A stretch of 64,000 nucleotides of DNA from Desulfatibacillum aliphaticivorans DSM 15576 (GCF_000429905.1 NZ_AUCT01000008.1:62001-126000); one strand, 5' to 3'. Counted from the stretch's first letter, positions 16,432 to 25,835 are shown. The notes: a model not told the origin generated them from the sequence alone. A program made the numbers and translations.

Positions 16432-17799
16432 TTATCTATCCGTCATCAAGGCTCCCGGCCCCAACGAAATATACGCCGGCACCAGTTCCGCCATTTTAGG
16501 AAGCATGTGAGGCCCAAGCCCCAGGGTTTTCATACTGGATTCCATATGCGCGGGGCTCATATTCTCCAACTCCAGGCCGGTGTTGAATCTGGACATTAAT
16601 ACCTCACACACATAGACCAGGCAGGCCATGGTTTTGCCCTTTTTGGCCTGGGAAGGATTATGGTGGCAGCAAATGGCAGCCTGCAAAATATTGGGCAATT
16701 CCCACGCTTCCGCCAGGCGTCGCCCGGCTTCCGTATGGCTGATCCCTATGAGATCCTGCTCGGCTTCGGTCAAGGATTCCTCTCCCACCTGGGTGCGGCG
16801 ATAAAACAGGGGAAACGCCTTGCACACGTATTGATCCAGGGCGGCCCGGCCTATGTCGTGGAGAAGGCCGGCGGTATAGGCCACCTCCGGCGGCACAACC
16901 TTTAGCTTTCGGGCAAGCCTTTCGCACAAACGGGCCATGCCGACAGCATGGTGGAACAAGCCGCCTTTGCAGAGCGAGTATCCGTCATGATTATGGCTGG
17001 AGTAAAATATCTCCACATACGCGGAAACGGCTATCTGCAACAGGGTTTTGTCGCCCAGTACAAGGATGGCTTCATCAATGGACCTCACCTTCCTGCCCAG
17101 GCCGATAAAGGCGGAATTGCACAGATTCAACACTTTGGCGGCGATCACCTGATCCTGCCGGATTTCCTGGGCCAAATCCTTTAGATCCGATTGCTCATCC
17201 TGGATCATCCTGGTGATTTTAAGGGCGATCTGAGGGATGGGCCGAACCCGGCTGATCAGGGAGTTCAACTCTTCCTCGGTGGGTTTTTTCAAATCAATTT
17301 CGGTCGCTGGTATCAAATCCTCAGGGGGAATGATTTCCGGCTCCATGGCGCTTAAATCCAGCCTTAAATTGCAGGTGAAATACCCCCCTGTTTCCGAACG
17401 GACGACGGGAATCCCCTCCTTCGCTAGGATTTCAAAAACCTTTTCCGCAGTCCGCCCGCCTACGTCCAACTCCAAGTCCAGGTTGGATATGGGCCCCACC
17501 AGGGCGCCGCCCGCCACAAAGGCTTCCATCCGCTTTTTAGAAGCGCCGTGCGCTTCCAGGTCAGCTATGAATAAGGGGAGGCCTGTGGTCGCATATCGTT
17601 CTTTGGGCCAAGCCTCATAAGTTCCGGCGGGCTCCGGCAGCAGCAGATGGCAAATGCCCCCTATGCCGGCCTCACGATCTCTAATGACCACTCCCACACA
17701 GGTTCCTAAAACAGCTTGCAGCACCGCCTTGCGCCTTCCGCTGATGGCGTAGCATCCTGAATCTACATATTCCGTGCCTAAAAACATTTGTTTCATCAT
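16432..17799 (-). CDS. CheD-HDOD fusion protein
   Basis: Residues 1-160 are a CheD chemoreceptor glutamine deamidase: LGTCVGVVIRD supplies the catalytic cysteine, GGICHLLLP the histidine, and FVAGGALV and the region of FEILAKEGIPVV complete the fold. Residues of about 190-440 are an HDOD domain (ISRVRPIPQIALKITRMIQD, then NLCNSAFIGLGRKVRSIDEA, then GLLHDIGRAALDQYV). CheD is normally a stand-alone protein of about 160 aa, so this 455-aa fusion links receptor modification to an HDOD output. It lies upstream of the EAL-HDOD gene in the same direction, 46 bases apart, so they are probably co-transcribed. Confidence 0.9.
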   Translation of the reverse strand: MMKQMFLGTEYVDSGCYAISGRRKAVLQAVLGTCVGVVIRDREAGIGGICHLLLPEPAGTYEAWPKERYATTGLPLFIADLEAHGASKKRMEAFVAGGALVGPISNLDLELDVGGRTAEKVFEILAKEGIPVVRSETGGYFTCNLRLDLSAMEPEIIPPEDLIPATEIDLKKPTEEELNSLISRVRPIPQIALKITRMIQDEQSDLKDLAQEIRQDQVIAAKVLNLCNSAFIGLGRKVRSIDEAILVLGDKTLLQIAVSAYVEIFYSSHNHDGYSLCKGGLFHHAVGMARLCERLARKLKVVPPEVAYTAGLLHDIGRAALDQYVCKAFPLFYRRTQVGEESLTEAEQDLIGISHTEAGRRLAEAWELPNILQAAICCHHNPSQAKKGKTMACLVYVCEVLMSRFNTGLELENMSPAHMESSMKTLGLGPHMLPKMAELVPAYISLGPGALMTDR

Positions 17800-17940
17800 T
17801 GTCGTAGGCCTTTTAGTTTATTTGCAAATGGGTTCGGCAAAAAACTTCGCCCTAAAGCAACACAATACTTGGATTTGATGCAAAAAGCAGTCCAGGTTCC
17901 TAATTTTTTCAAGAGACGATAAAAAACAAAGGAAAGAAGA

Positions 17941-17989
17941 GTGAAATTTTATGGAGACCGCGCTCATACAAAGTGCTGAAAAATTTCAC
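17941..17989. repeat. 10-bp inverted repeat in intergenic DNA
   Basis: GTGAAATTTT (17941-17950) and AAAATTTCAC (17980-17989) are perfect inverted repeats 29 bases apart, in the gap between two genes. Read on the minus strand, the second arm is followed by a T-rich stretch, so it may act as a terminator for the membrane aminopropyltransferase-like gene. Confidence 0.4.
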
Positions 17990-18050
17990 GGATGCAAACA
18001 AGCGGTGCGGTCGGTAAGCCTGGAGCAAAAAAGGCGAAGGATAAATGACG

Positions 18051-20183
18051 TCAAGAATATGTCATGCCGGAGGAAAAATTCCTATTTACCAGCCAAGACA
18101 ATAATTTTACCAGTAACAAACAAACCAAAACTCCCTGGATTCCCAGCTTGGGCAACAGGACCAAACCCATCACCAGAGCGCCGCCCGCGGCGCCCGCCAG
18201 GTCCGCCCAATAGAGATTGGCCGTAATTTGCGCTTCGTGCCCGGAGCATATCCTGGAAGCGGCTGCGAATTGCCCGCCGACAAACCAGCCGGAGGCTGCA
18301 ATCAAAAGAGGCAGGACAACGTAGCCCATGAGGGACAAAACCCACCCGTGGGCCGCATGAACGCACACAGGTCCGCACGCAAGGGCCAGCAACGCCGCCG
18401 CCATAAGCCCTGTTTCGCCCCTTTTATAGCGTTTCACGGCGTTTTTTTCGCCCTTCAGGGACAAGTATCCCCCGGCGGCCGCGCCGACCATAAAAAGGGT
18501 GATGAACAGGCAAAGGATCGTATAGGCGTAGCCGTAAACCACCTGGAACAAAAGGACCAAAGCAAGCTCCACGCCCATGCCGGCAAAGCCGGAAGTCATT
18601 ATGGCAAAGCGAATCCGATCTTTAAAGCCCGCCATAACCGCCAGGCTTAAAACCAGCATGGTAACGCCCCAAAACAGCCATTGAGAACTTTTTGACTTTG
18701 TCATCCATAGATCCAACATGTGGCCGAAGGCCCAGGGGCTTAAGTCCCTGTTTGGCTTCACCGCCTCTTCATTCAGGAGGTCTGCCAGGTTGTCCATACG
18801 GAACGGATCCGTCATGGTTGCCAAATCTATGTCAACCAATTGTCTTGTGGAAATGTTTCTTGCAGCCAGGACGCCGGAGACGTCCGGGTCCAAGGGCGAT
18901 TCGGAAGCCATAAAATAGTGGGTAATGCCCGGAAATACCAGTACGTGGGCAAAGGTTTTTTCCAAAGCCTGGAAAACGGTCCGGTTAAGGGCCAGGCCGC
19001 CTTTCTCCAGGTAGTTGTCCGCTCCCGCCAGGGAGAAGTAAAGGACGCCTTCCGGATGCAGAGACCTTTTGGCTTCCTTGAAAAAATCCTGGGTGTAAAA
19101 CCGGTTGATCTGGGCGTTTTCCGGGTCAGGCAAGTCGATGATGATTACATCGTACTTCCGCTTTGACTCTTTGATGAACAGTCGCCCGTCGCCCACGTGG
19201 GCGCTGACTTCCGGACGCTTCAGGCTGTGAAACAAACGGTCGTCCAGATTAAGAATGCTTTTGTCCAGTTCCACATAATCTATTCCGGAAGGCGCGTGTT
19301 TGGCTATTTCTTCAATGGAGCCAAATACGCCGCCTGCAACAACCAGCACCCTCGCGCCTTCCGGAACCTGGCACATGGCCGGATGCACCAGAGCTTCCAC
19401 GCTGGCTTCATCGGAAGAAAAAAGCAGGATGCCGTCCTGCCACACATTGTATTGATCGCCCGTCCGGGTAATGGCAAGCTGGCAAAACGGGCTGTTTTTC
19501 CAGGTGATGATTTCCTGCCCCGGGAGTCGCCAGGACCGGGACGCGGGGGCCAGCAAAAAGCTAAAAGCAATCATTGCGGCAATGCAAGCGCTCAGGGCAT
19601 AGGAAAGCAGGGGCCGATCCTTTCGCCCCAGGATCGCGGCGGCCAAGGCATGCAGCAAGCCGAAAAAAGCCAAGGTCTGCCAATGGGAGAAAAAATGGAC
19701 CAGGATAAGGGAAAAAACCAGCCCGCCCAGGATATCCCCCACTGTGTCCGTGACATACGCCCTGGCCGCGGCGCCGCCGCTTTGATCCAGCCTGACGGCT
19801 AAAGGGATCATGGCTCCGCTGACCAGCACATAGGGAAGAATGATGATGGCGCCGAACACCGTGGAGGAGCTTAATCCCAGCATCTGCCCCCTGACCCAAA
19901 GGAGGGGAAGCGCGCGAATGGCGGCGATTTGCATCAGGGGCAATACAGCGAGAATCAGGTGGCCTGCAAAAAGGCGACGCAGAGGGGAGCCCGTGGAGCG
20001 CGCCAGACGCGCGGCGATTTTGCTGCCCAGACCTCCGGCAAGCAGCCAGATTCCCAGGGCGACGCCCACCACCAACTCGTTGCCGCCGAAGGTGGACATA
20101 AATTCCCGGACGACCACAAGCTGTGTGGCCACGGAGGAGGCGCCCACTGTCAGGAGGCATATGTGAAAACGGGTGAGCTTCAT
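18051..20183 (-). CDS. Polytopic membrane protein fused to a spermidine-synthase-like domain
   Basis: I chose the ATG at 20183 (MKLTRFHICLL); an upstream TTG at 20222 is less likely. The 710-aa protein has about six to seven membrane helices at the N-terminus (residues 1-220), a soluble Rossmann-type domain at about 230-450 (VLVVAGGVFGSIEEIAKHAP..VELDKSILNL and IIIDLPDPENAQINRFYTQDFF) and a further set of helices at the C-terminus. The soluble part resembles spermidine synthase/SAM-binding enzymes, with DxPDP at the usual site. The substrate and donor are uncertain; the family is widespread in delta-proteobacteria. Confidence 0.8.
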   Translation of the reverse strand: MKLTRFHICLLTVGASSVATQLVVVREFMSTFGGNELVVGVALGIWLLAGGLGSKIAARLARSTGSPLRRLFAGHLILAVLPLMQIAAIRALPLLWVRGQMLGLSSSTVFGAIIILPYVLVSGAMIPLAVRLDQSGGAAARAYVTDTVGDILGGLVFSLILVHFFSHWQTLAFFGLLHALAAAILGRKDRPLLSYALSACIAAMIAFSFLLAPASRSWRLPGQEIITWKNSPFCQLAITRTGDQYNVWQDGILLFSSDEASVEALVHPAMCQVPEGARVLVVAGGVFGSIEEIAKHAPSGIDYVELDKSILNLDDRLFHSLKRPEVSAHVGDGRLFIKESKRKYDVIIIDLPDPENAQINRFYTQDFFKEAKRSLHPEGVLYFSLAGADNYLEKGGLALNRTVFQALEKTFAHVLVFPGITHYFMASESPLDPDVSGVLAARNISTRQLVDIDLATMTDPFRMDNLADLLNEEAVKPNRDLSPWAFGHMLDLWMTKSKSSQWLFWGVTMLVLSLAVMAGFKDRIRFAIMTSGFAGMGVELALVLLFQVVYGYAYTILCLFITLFMVGAAAGGYLSLKGEKNAVKRYKRGETGLMAAALLALACGPVCVHAAHGWVLSLMGYVVLPLLIAASGWFVGGQFAAASRICSGHEAQITANLYWADLAGAAGGALVMGLVLLPKLGIQGVLVCLLLVKLLSWLVNRNFSSGMTYS

Positions 20184-20284
20184 CTTTTCCGGTGCAATGG
20201 AAGGAACGGGAGAAAGACGCAAGGCGCAAAAGCGTGCATGCGCAGGCCGCGCCTTAAAACCGCCCGCACATAATACCAGCGCAA

Positions 20285-20318
20285 TTAAAAAAATAGGCGG
20301 GCCGCGGCCTTTTTTATT
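20285..20318 (-). terminator. Probable Rho-independent terminator
   Basis: Just past the stop of the HPr-domain gene, the minus strand reads AAAAAAGGC, a G/C-rich loop (CGCGGCCC), then GCCTATTTTTTT. The stem is short, but the A and T runs on either side extend it, which is typical of a terminator for the suf/HPr operon. Confidence 0.55.
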
Positions 20319-21621
20319 TCAAATAGTCCAGCTCTTTGGGCAAAGCCACCCCTTTGCCCATGGAATCCTCTCCATAATTGACGCTGGCCAAGATGGCCAG
20401 ATCGTGCAAAGCGCGGACGTCTCCGGTGAACATCACCTCGTCCACGTTTTCCTTTTTTATCTTGCCGCCGGCCCACTGCATGTCCAACACGCTGCTGGCG
20501 TCAAAGCGGTCGCCGTTCACGATCATCTCCACCTGGCCGCCGTAATGCTGCACCACCTTGGCCACCATCAGGGACGGCCGGGAGTGGAAGCCCAGCTTTT
20601 GCGGCACGCCCACGGTAATGGAGTCCCGCTTCATGTTTTCGTTCAGGACATCCTGGGCCAGATTCATGCCCTGAGTCAGGAATTCGCAGACGTAAAACAG
20701 GCCGTAGTTCACCGTGACTTCAAGCAGTTCATCGCCGTTGATCACTTCCATCAGACGATCGCTGACCTGTTTGTAGACGTTCTTGAATCCGGCGTCCAAT
20801 AAATGCCGTTCATAATAGTGCAACAGGCCGCCGGTGAACTCCAACAAGTGCAGGACAATGGAAAAATAGCTGCGGAACTTCTTGAGCCCGCGATTGCCTG
20901 ACCGGTATCCGCCGTGGATCACGTAAGAGTCAAACTCGCTTTGGAGGTTATGCACCACCATCTCGTATTTGCGAATTTGCACTTCATTGGCTTTGGACGG
21001 AACCAGGTTCTGAATTTGCTCAATGGTCAGGGGCTCGTAAAAGGCGAGATGATCGAATGTCTTGACAATATTCAAGAATTCGCTCGCCAGGCCGACGATG
21101 CTCTCTTTTTTCTGGTGCTTTTCAGCGTCGTCGATATCAGACTCCAGGATCTCATCCGTAGAAACCCTGGGAAAGTCGGAAGGCGAGAACATGTCGTCAG
21201 GAACGGGGATTTGCAGGCGCCTGGCTTCCTCCAGAATAGCCGGAGCAAGGCGTTGGAGGCATCTGGTTAAGAAGGCCAGGGCCCTTTCCCCCTGGGCGTC
21301 GAAATCCTTGGGGGATTCCAGCTCATAAAAGGGCATGCGGTTGAAAATATGCTTTTGAGAATACGCCGCCCTGGAAAGATGCCTGACCGTTGCGCATAGC
21401 TCCCTGTAATAATACCAGTTTCTATTATTCTTGGCGCCGTGGAAATCGAGCAAATCCTCCAATAGCTGCGAGGAGGCAATCAACAAAGAGTACAGCCTTT
21501 TAGTGAAGGTGTCCCTGCCCGGCTCCACTTGCATGAGATATTTACAGCATTTGAGGTAATCAGCGGAAAAAATCGCTACTTTTTCTTGAAAACTAAGCTC
21601 CCTGGGCGCGGCGTCCGTCAT
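20314..21621 (-). CDS. Protein with C-terminal HPr-like phosphocarrier domain
   Basis: The first 340 residues form an alpha-helical domain I cannot name, with LLDFHGAKNNRNWYYYREL near 60 and VNYGLFYVCEFLTQGMNLAQ near 300. The last 92 residues resemble HPr of the phosphotransferase system: GFHSRPSLMVAKVVQHYG (phosphorylatable histidine at about 346, arginine at 348) and DRFDASSVLDMQWAGGK (counterpart of the regulatory serine region). PTS genes are absent from this window, so the phosphodonor is unclear. It ends the SufC-SufB operon, two bases downstream of sufB. Confidence 0.7.
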   Translation of the reverse strand: MTDAAPRELSFQEKVAIFSADYLKCCKYLMQVEPGRDTFTKRLYSLLIASSQLLEDLLDFHGAKNNRNWYYYRELCATVRHLSRAAYSQKHIFNRMPFYELESPKDFDAQGERALAFLTRCLQRLAPAILEEARRLQIPVPDDMFSPSDFPRVSTDEILESDIDDAEKHQKKESIVGLASEFLNIVKTFDHLAFYEPLTIEQIQNLVPSKANEVQIRKYEMVVHNLQSEFDSYVIHGGYRSGNRGLKKFRSYFSIVLHLLEFTGGLLHYYERHLLDAGFKNVYKQVSDRLMEVINGDELLEVTVNYGLFYVCEFLTQGMNLAQDVLNENMKRDSITVGVPQKLGFHSRPSLMVAKVVQHYGGQVEMIVNGDRFDASSVLDMQWAGGKIKKENVDEVMFTGDVRALHDLAILASVNYGEDSMGKGVALPKELDYLK

Positions 21622-21623
21622 AA

Positions 21624-22796
21624 TCAGAACATGTCCTTCTCGGTTTCGCTAATCACTTTATCCAGGCGTTGTTTCAGGCCCGAAGGCAACCCCTCAATAT
21701 CCACGTTCAGGAACCCCCGGACAATGGTGGAAACCGCCTCTTCCTCGGTCAAGCCTCTGGCCATGAGATATTCAATTTCCCGGTTGTCAATTTTTCCCAC
21801 CGCCGCTTCGTGGGACATTTCCACGCCCGGCACATGAGCTTCCAGCTCCGGAATGGCCAGCATCAGGCCGTCTTTGAGAATCAGTCCCTTGCATTCCAGA
21901 TGGGCTTTGACTTCGGGAACCAGTCCCACCAGCTTACCTTTGGCCAGGATGTCCCCGCCGAAGGTAATCGCCCGGGAGATGATTTCCGCCTTGGTTTCCG
22001 GCGCCTCCAGGATGACGTTGGAGCCCACATCCAGGGTGCTGCCCTTGTCCGCCACCAGAATGCTGTTAAAACGGGCTATGGCGCCCCTTCCGCGCAAATG
22101 GGTGGTGGGAGACATCTGAAGCGACCCCACGGGCCTCAAAGAAATGTAATTGGATATGAGCACGCCGCCTTCTTCCACGTAGCCCACGGTCCGGGGCCGG
22201 ACGTTCACTTCCTTGCCCCAGTCGTGAATCATGGTGAAAGAAAGGACTGCGCCTTTTTTAACGTAAAACTCGGTAATGCCCACGTGCAGGCCGGATATGA
22301 GATGGGGCGAGGTGGCGCATCCGTTGATAATGGACAGGTGCGAGCCTTCCTCGGCGATCACCAGATTATGCACGTTCTGGGCGAACTGCTCCTTCTCAAT
22401 GTATAGACAGGACTGGACCGGCGCCTGAATGATCTGGCCGGGCTGGCTTCGGATGAAGTACCCTTCCGCGGGCTGTTCGTGCGCCCAGGAGGTGTATTCG
22501 TCTTTGCCGGGATCCACGCCCTTCCACAGGTAGGGAGACAGGTCGAACTTATCTTTGGCCTGGGTGATGGACATGATGTCCACCCCTTTTTGCTTGGTTT
22601 TGCTATGGAGTACGGACTGATCCTTGACGATGAAGGTGCCGGCCCGGAAGTCTTCGGAGGCGTCCACGCCCACGCTCAGGAACTTGTCGGCGTCCGCCGG
22701 GTTGATGGCTTTCAGGTCCGCAAGATATTCGTGATTGGTCTGACCTGCTTGATAGTCGGACAAACGAGGATTTTTTGCTTGGTTGTCATTTTTCAT
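21624..22796 (-). CDS. sufB: SufB/SufD-family Fe-S cluster assembly scaffold protein
   Basis: The ATG at 22796 overlaps the sufC stop codon (ATGA). The 390-aa product is a SufB/SufD beta-helix protein: YIEKEQFAQNVHNLVIAEEGS near residue 140 and LEAPETKAEIISRAITFGG near 260, with the C-terminal EAHVPGVEMSHEAAVGKID...LMARGLTEEEA that is diagnostic for the family. It is shorter than E. coli SufB (about 495 aa), as in the two-gene SufBC systems of many anaerobes. It would act with the SufC ATPase to assemble [Fe-S] clusters. No sufS, sufE or sufD is adjacent. Confidence 0.9.
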   Translation of the reverse strand: MKNDNQAKNPRLSDYQAGQTNHEYLADLKAINPADADKFLSVGVDASEDFRAGTFIVKDQSVLHSKTKQKGVDIMSITQAKDKFDLSPYLWKGVDPGKDEYTSWAHEQPAEGYFIRSQPGQIIQAPVQSCLYIEKEQFAQNVHNLVIAEEGSHLSIINGCATSPHLISGLHVGITEFYVKKGAVLSFTMIHDWGKEVNVRPRTVGYVEEGGVLISNYISLRPVGSLQMSPTTHLRGRGAIARFNSILVADKGSTLDVGSNVILEAPETKAEIISRAITFGGDILAKGKLVGLVPEVKAHLECKGLILKDGLMLAIPELEAHVPGVEMSHEAAVGKIDNREIEYLMARGLTEEEAVSTIVRGFLNVDIEGLPSGLKQRLDKVISETEKDMF

Positions 22797-23545
22797 TGAG
22801 GGCACCCCACGCATTCCGCATAACCGTATTCACGGATCCATTTGAGGATTTCCCGGGCGTTCTGGCTGCACCGGAGCACGCCGTCGTACAGGACCTGTCC
22901 GCGATCCGCGGTGATGTAGTCCAGGATGTATCCTGTATGAGTGATGACCAGGCAGGACTTTTTCTCTCTTTTTGAGGGAAGTTTGCAGGTGGGATTCTTC
23001 GGAACGCCCCGATGAAGCAGGCGGTTGATGGCGTCGCCCACCACGGCCATGTTTTCCAGGTCCACGCCGCTTTCCGGCTCATCCAAAAGCAAAAGATCCG
23101 GCTCCTGGGCCTGCAGTTGCAGCAGTTCGGAGCGTTTGATCTCGCCGCCGGACAGATTTTCGTTCACGTCCCGCTCCAGAAAGCTCTTGAAAGCCAGGTC
23201 TTCGGCCAGGGCGTCGATGTCCGTGTTTGGATTTTTCCGGCAGATTTCCACCAGGGTGCGGGTTTTAAGGCCATGGATGGTGGGCGGCCTTTGAAAAAGC
23301 ACCCCTATGCCCAGCTCCGCACGCTCGTTGATGGGCATGAAAGTGACGTCATGCCCTTTAAAGGTGATTTTACCGTGGGTGACCGTGTAGCCGGTGAAGC
23401 CCATGATAGTCATCATCAGGGTGGTCTTGCCCGATCCGTTGGGGCCGAACAGGACGTGGGTCTCCCCATCGGGAATTTCCATGTTGACGTTTTTCAGGAT
23501 GGGTTTGTCCCCCACCTGCACGCCCAGGTCTTCGATAAGCAGCAT
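22793..23545 (-). CDS. sufC: SufC ATPase of the Suf Fe-S assembly system
   Basis: This 250-aa ABC-type ATPase has Walker A GPNGSGKTTL near residue 34, a Q-loop FQRPPTIHG near 89, the signature LSGGEIKRSELLQL near 131, Walker B LLLLDEPESGVD near 152 and an H-loop ITHTGYILDYI near 205. SufC proteins carry the specific SGVDLENMAVV ending of the Walker B region seen here. It energises the SufB scaffold. The four-base ATGA overlap with sufB couples their translation. Confidence 0.95.
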   Translation of the reverse strand: MLLIEDLGVQVGDKPILKNVNMEIPDGETHVLFGPNGSGKTTLMMTIMGFTGYTVTHGKITFKGHDVTFMPINERAELGIGVLFQRPPTIHGLKTRTLVEICRKNPNTDIDALAEDLAFKSFLERDVNENLSGGEIKRSELLQLQAQEPDLLLLDEPESGVDLENMAVVGDAINRLLHRGVPKNPTCKLPSKREKKSCLVITHTGYILDYITADRGQVLYDGVLRCSQNAREILKWIREYGYAECVGCPQ

Positions 23546-23635
23546 CGCGCTATTCCTAGTATAAGGTTAGTCGTGTTCCAGCCCCCTCCGCGGAAGGGGC
23601 CCGGCCATCCCTGCTATTTGGATCAAGGCAGTTTA

Positions 23636-24032
<397 letters not shown>

Positions 24033-24033
<1 letters not shown>

Positions 24034-24749
24034 TATTCTTCTTCAGGCTTTCGCCAATATAATATACGGTCGCAGTGAGGGCAAAACAACATTCTGTCGC
24101 CCACCTGCAATTCATTGTATATCTGGGGCGGAATTCCCATGTGGCAGGCCTTGCATACGGCGTCTTCCACCGCGGCCATGGCCATGGAGTCCCTGTTGCG
24201 CAAAATCAAATTGTACCGGGACAAAATTTGCGGTTCCACGGATGCGCAGATTTTCGACCTGGAGGATTCGAAGGTTTTGAGCTTTTTTTCCACGTCTGCG
24301 GAGCGGGAGGAAACGTTGGCGGTTTCATCCTCAACCGCAGTCGCCACGGCCTTCTTTTCTTCTTCCAGGCCGCTTATGACTTTTTGGGTTTCCTCCACCT
24401 GGGTCATGATTTCCATGACCTCTTCCTCCATGTCGGCAATCCGTTTGGAGCCGTCATCGATCTCCCTAAGAAGGGCTTTATACTCCCGGTTGCTTTTTAT
24501 GGACGAAAGGCGCTCACGGCTTCTTTCCGCAAGGGCTTTCGCAGCCTCTATTTCCCCCTCCAATTCCCTCTGCCTTTTCTGCACGGCTTGCATTTCTTCC
24601 GTCTGGATGCTGATTTTCTCGGCCAGTTCCTGTAAATCGGTTTCCAGCGAGGTGAGCTTGGCGCGCCCCTCCTCCAGTTCGATCTGGACCTTGTTGGCCT
24701 GGTTGTCAATATCCTGTAGCTGAACCAGTGCTTGAATTTGTTCTTTCAC
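24033..24749 (-). CDS. Coiled-coil zinc-ribbon protein (C4-type, DUF164-like)
   Basis: I chose the GTG start at 24749 because GGAGGAG lies just upstream. The 238-aa product is almost entirely coiled coil from residue 10 to about 180, and ends in a zinc ribbon: CKACHMGIPPQIY and CPHCDRILYW supply four cysteines near residues 198 to 225. This is the family of C4-type zinc-ribbon proteins often found next to nif3 in proteobacteria; its molecular role is unresolved (a nucleic-acid-binding or assembly role is often proposed). It starts 17 bases after nif3 and is followed immediately by rnpB. Confidence 0.85.
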
Positions 24750-24766
24750 AACTCCTCCGTTAAAAG

Positions 24767-25570
24767 TCAATAAATGGCAAAAGGGTCTTGTTCCAAACTG
24801 CAGGGTTCTGTGATTACATCCAGCCCCTGAGCGTCGCATTGTTCCTGAATGAAATGGGCCATGGCCTCCACCATAAGGTGCTCCGAGGCGAAATGGCCCA
24901 CGTCTATAAACGCCAGTCCGGCGTCTTCCACGCTCCGTGCGTGGTGATATCCCATATCTCCGGTAAGGTAAACCTGAGCCCCAGAAGCAAAAAACTCCGG
25001 GAGCAGCGAAGAACCGCTTCCGGAGCATAGGGCAATAGCGTCCACCTGTAGATTTTTGTTTCCTACCGCCCGGACCCATTTGAGGCCCAGGCGCTCCTTG
25101 ACCCGTGCGATAACGTCCTCCAAGGCGCCCGGTTCCGGCAAGCGGGCCACGCGTCCCAGTCCGGGCTGGTCCGCCTGGCCGGGGACAAGGTCTTTTTCGG
25201 ACTCCAGGCCAAGGCGTTGGGTCAGGATGTCGTTGACGCCCCCGCGGGTTTTGTCCAGGTTTGTGTGGGCGGAGTATAAGGTCAGATTATGCCTGACGGC
25301 CAGGGAGATGATTGCTCCCATGGGCGTGGCAAGGTCCAGGCTTTTCAGGGGGCGGATAAGCAAAGGATGGTGGGTGAAAAGCATGTCCACATTGTTTTTA
25401 CAGGCAGCTTCCACCACCAAGGGAAGAGGATCCAGGGCCGTCCAGATCTTTTTAACCGGATCGTCCATGCGGCCAAGGGCCAAGCCGGTGTTGTCCCAGG
25501 TCTCCGCCAGCGCAGGAGGCGCTGCGTTTTCAATGATTTCAACTATGTCCCTGACCCGGGCCTGCGGCAT
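24767..25570 (-). CDS. Nif3-like dinuclear metal-centre protein (YbgI family)
   Basis: The 267-aa protein has the paired metal-binding motifs of the Nif3/YbgI family: FTHHPLLI near residue 64 (two histidines), YSAHTNLDKTRGGVND near 98 and the C-terminal VYLTGDMGYHHARSV and DVGHFASEHLMVEAM. These proteins bind two metal ions; some have GTP cyclohydrolase-like activity, but the cellular role is unsettled. The start ATG at 25570 has GAGG six bases upstream. It is co-transcribed with the zinc-ribbon gene, a conserved pairing. Confidence 0.9.
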   Translation of the reverse strand: MPQARVRDIVEIIENAAPPALAETWDNTGLALGRMDDPVKKIWTALDPLPLVVEAACKNNVDMLFTHHPLLIRPLKSLDLATPMGAIISLAVRHNLTLYSAHTNLDKTRGGVNDILTQRLGLESEKDLVPGQADQPGLGRVARLPEPGALEDVIARVKERLGLKWVRAVGNKNLQVDAIALCSGSGSSLLPEFFASGAQVYLTGDMGYHHARSVEDAGLAFIDVGHFASEHLMVEAMAHFIQEQCDAQGLDVITEPCSLEQDPFAIY

Positions 25571-25591
25571 TGGTCGCCTCTCCCCTTCGCT

Positions 25592-25628
25592 AAATAAAAA
25601 GAGGCGCGGTGTGTGCTGCCCGCGCCCC
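25592..25628 (-). terminator. Rho-independent terminator downstream of the tRNA
   Basis: On the minus strand GGCGCGG (25626-25620) pairs with CCGCGCC (25609-25603) and is followed by TCTTTTTATTT. It lies between the tRNA gene and nif3 and would end the tRNA transcript. Confidence 0.7.
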
Positions 25629-25762
25629 TTTAGTCCTGGAGGGTGTTTTCTGATGCTTCCCTGTCCAGTATTTTACAATTGTGTTTAGCAATTTCCTTTT
25701 CCCCTAACGTCCGGACTCCTTTGGCGCCCTTGGACCATGCTTTCGGATCTTCAGGGCGATGA

Positions 25763-25835
25763 TGGGCCCACCTGGGTTCGAACCAGGGACCTACCGGTTA
25801 TGAGCCGGTGGCTCTTCCAGCTGAGCTATGGGCCC
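25763..25835 (-). tRNA. tRNA with CAU anticodon (Ile2 or elongator Met)
   Basis: A 73-base cloverleaf is clear on the minus strand. It has an acceptor stem GGGCCCA...TGGGCCC, a D arm with AGCTCAGCTGGAAGAGC, an anticodon stem CCGGC/ACCGG with loop CTCATAA (anticodon CAU), and a T arm CCTGGTTCGAACCCAGG. CCA is not encoded. A CAU anticodon with GGGCCC acceptor favours the lysidine-modified tRNA-Ile2, but elongator Met cannot be excluded from sequence alone. Confidence 0.9.

Noticed and set aside
16423..16439. AAAATCTTATTATCTAT shared with the palindrome region at 33069-33085
   Set aside because: Only one half of the palindrome is present here, so a shared regulatory site is not supported; A/T-rich chance matches are likely.
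17951..18226. Small plus-strand frame of 91 codons
   Set aside because: It overlaps the 3' end of the membrane-spermidine-synthase gene and has a biased proline/arginine content typical of antisense frames.
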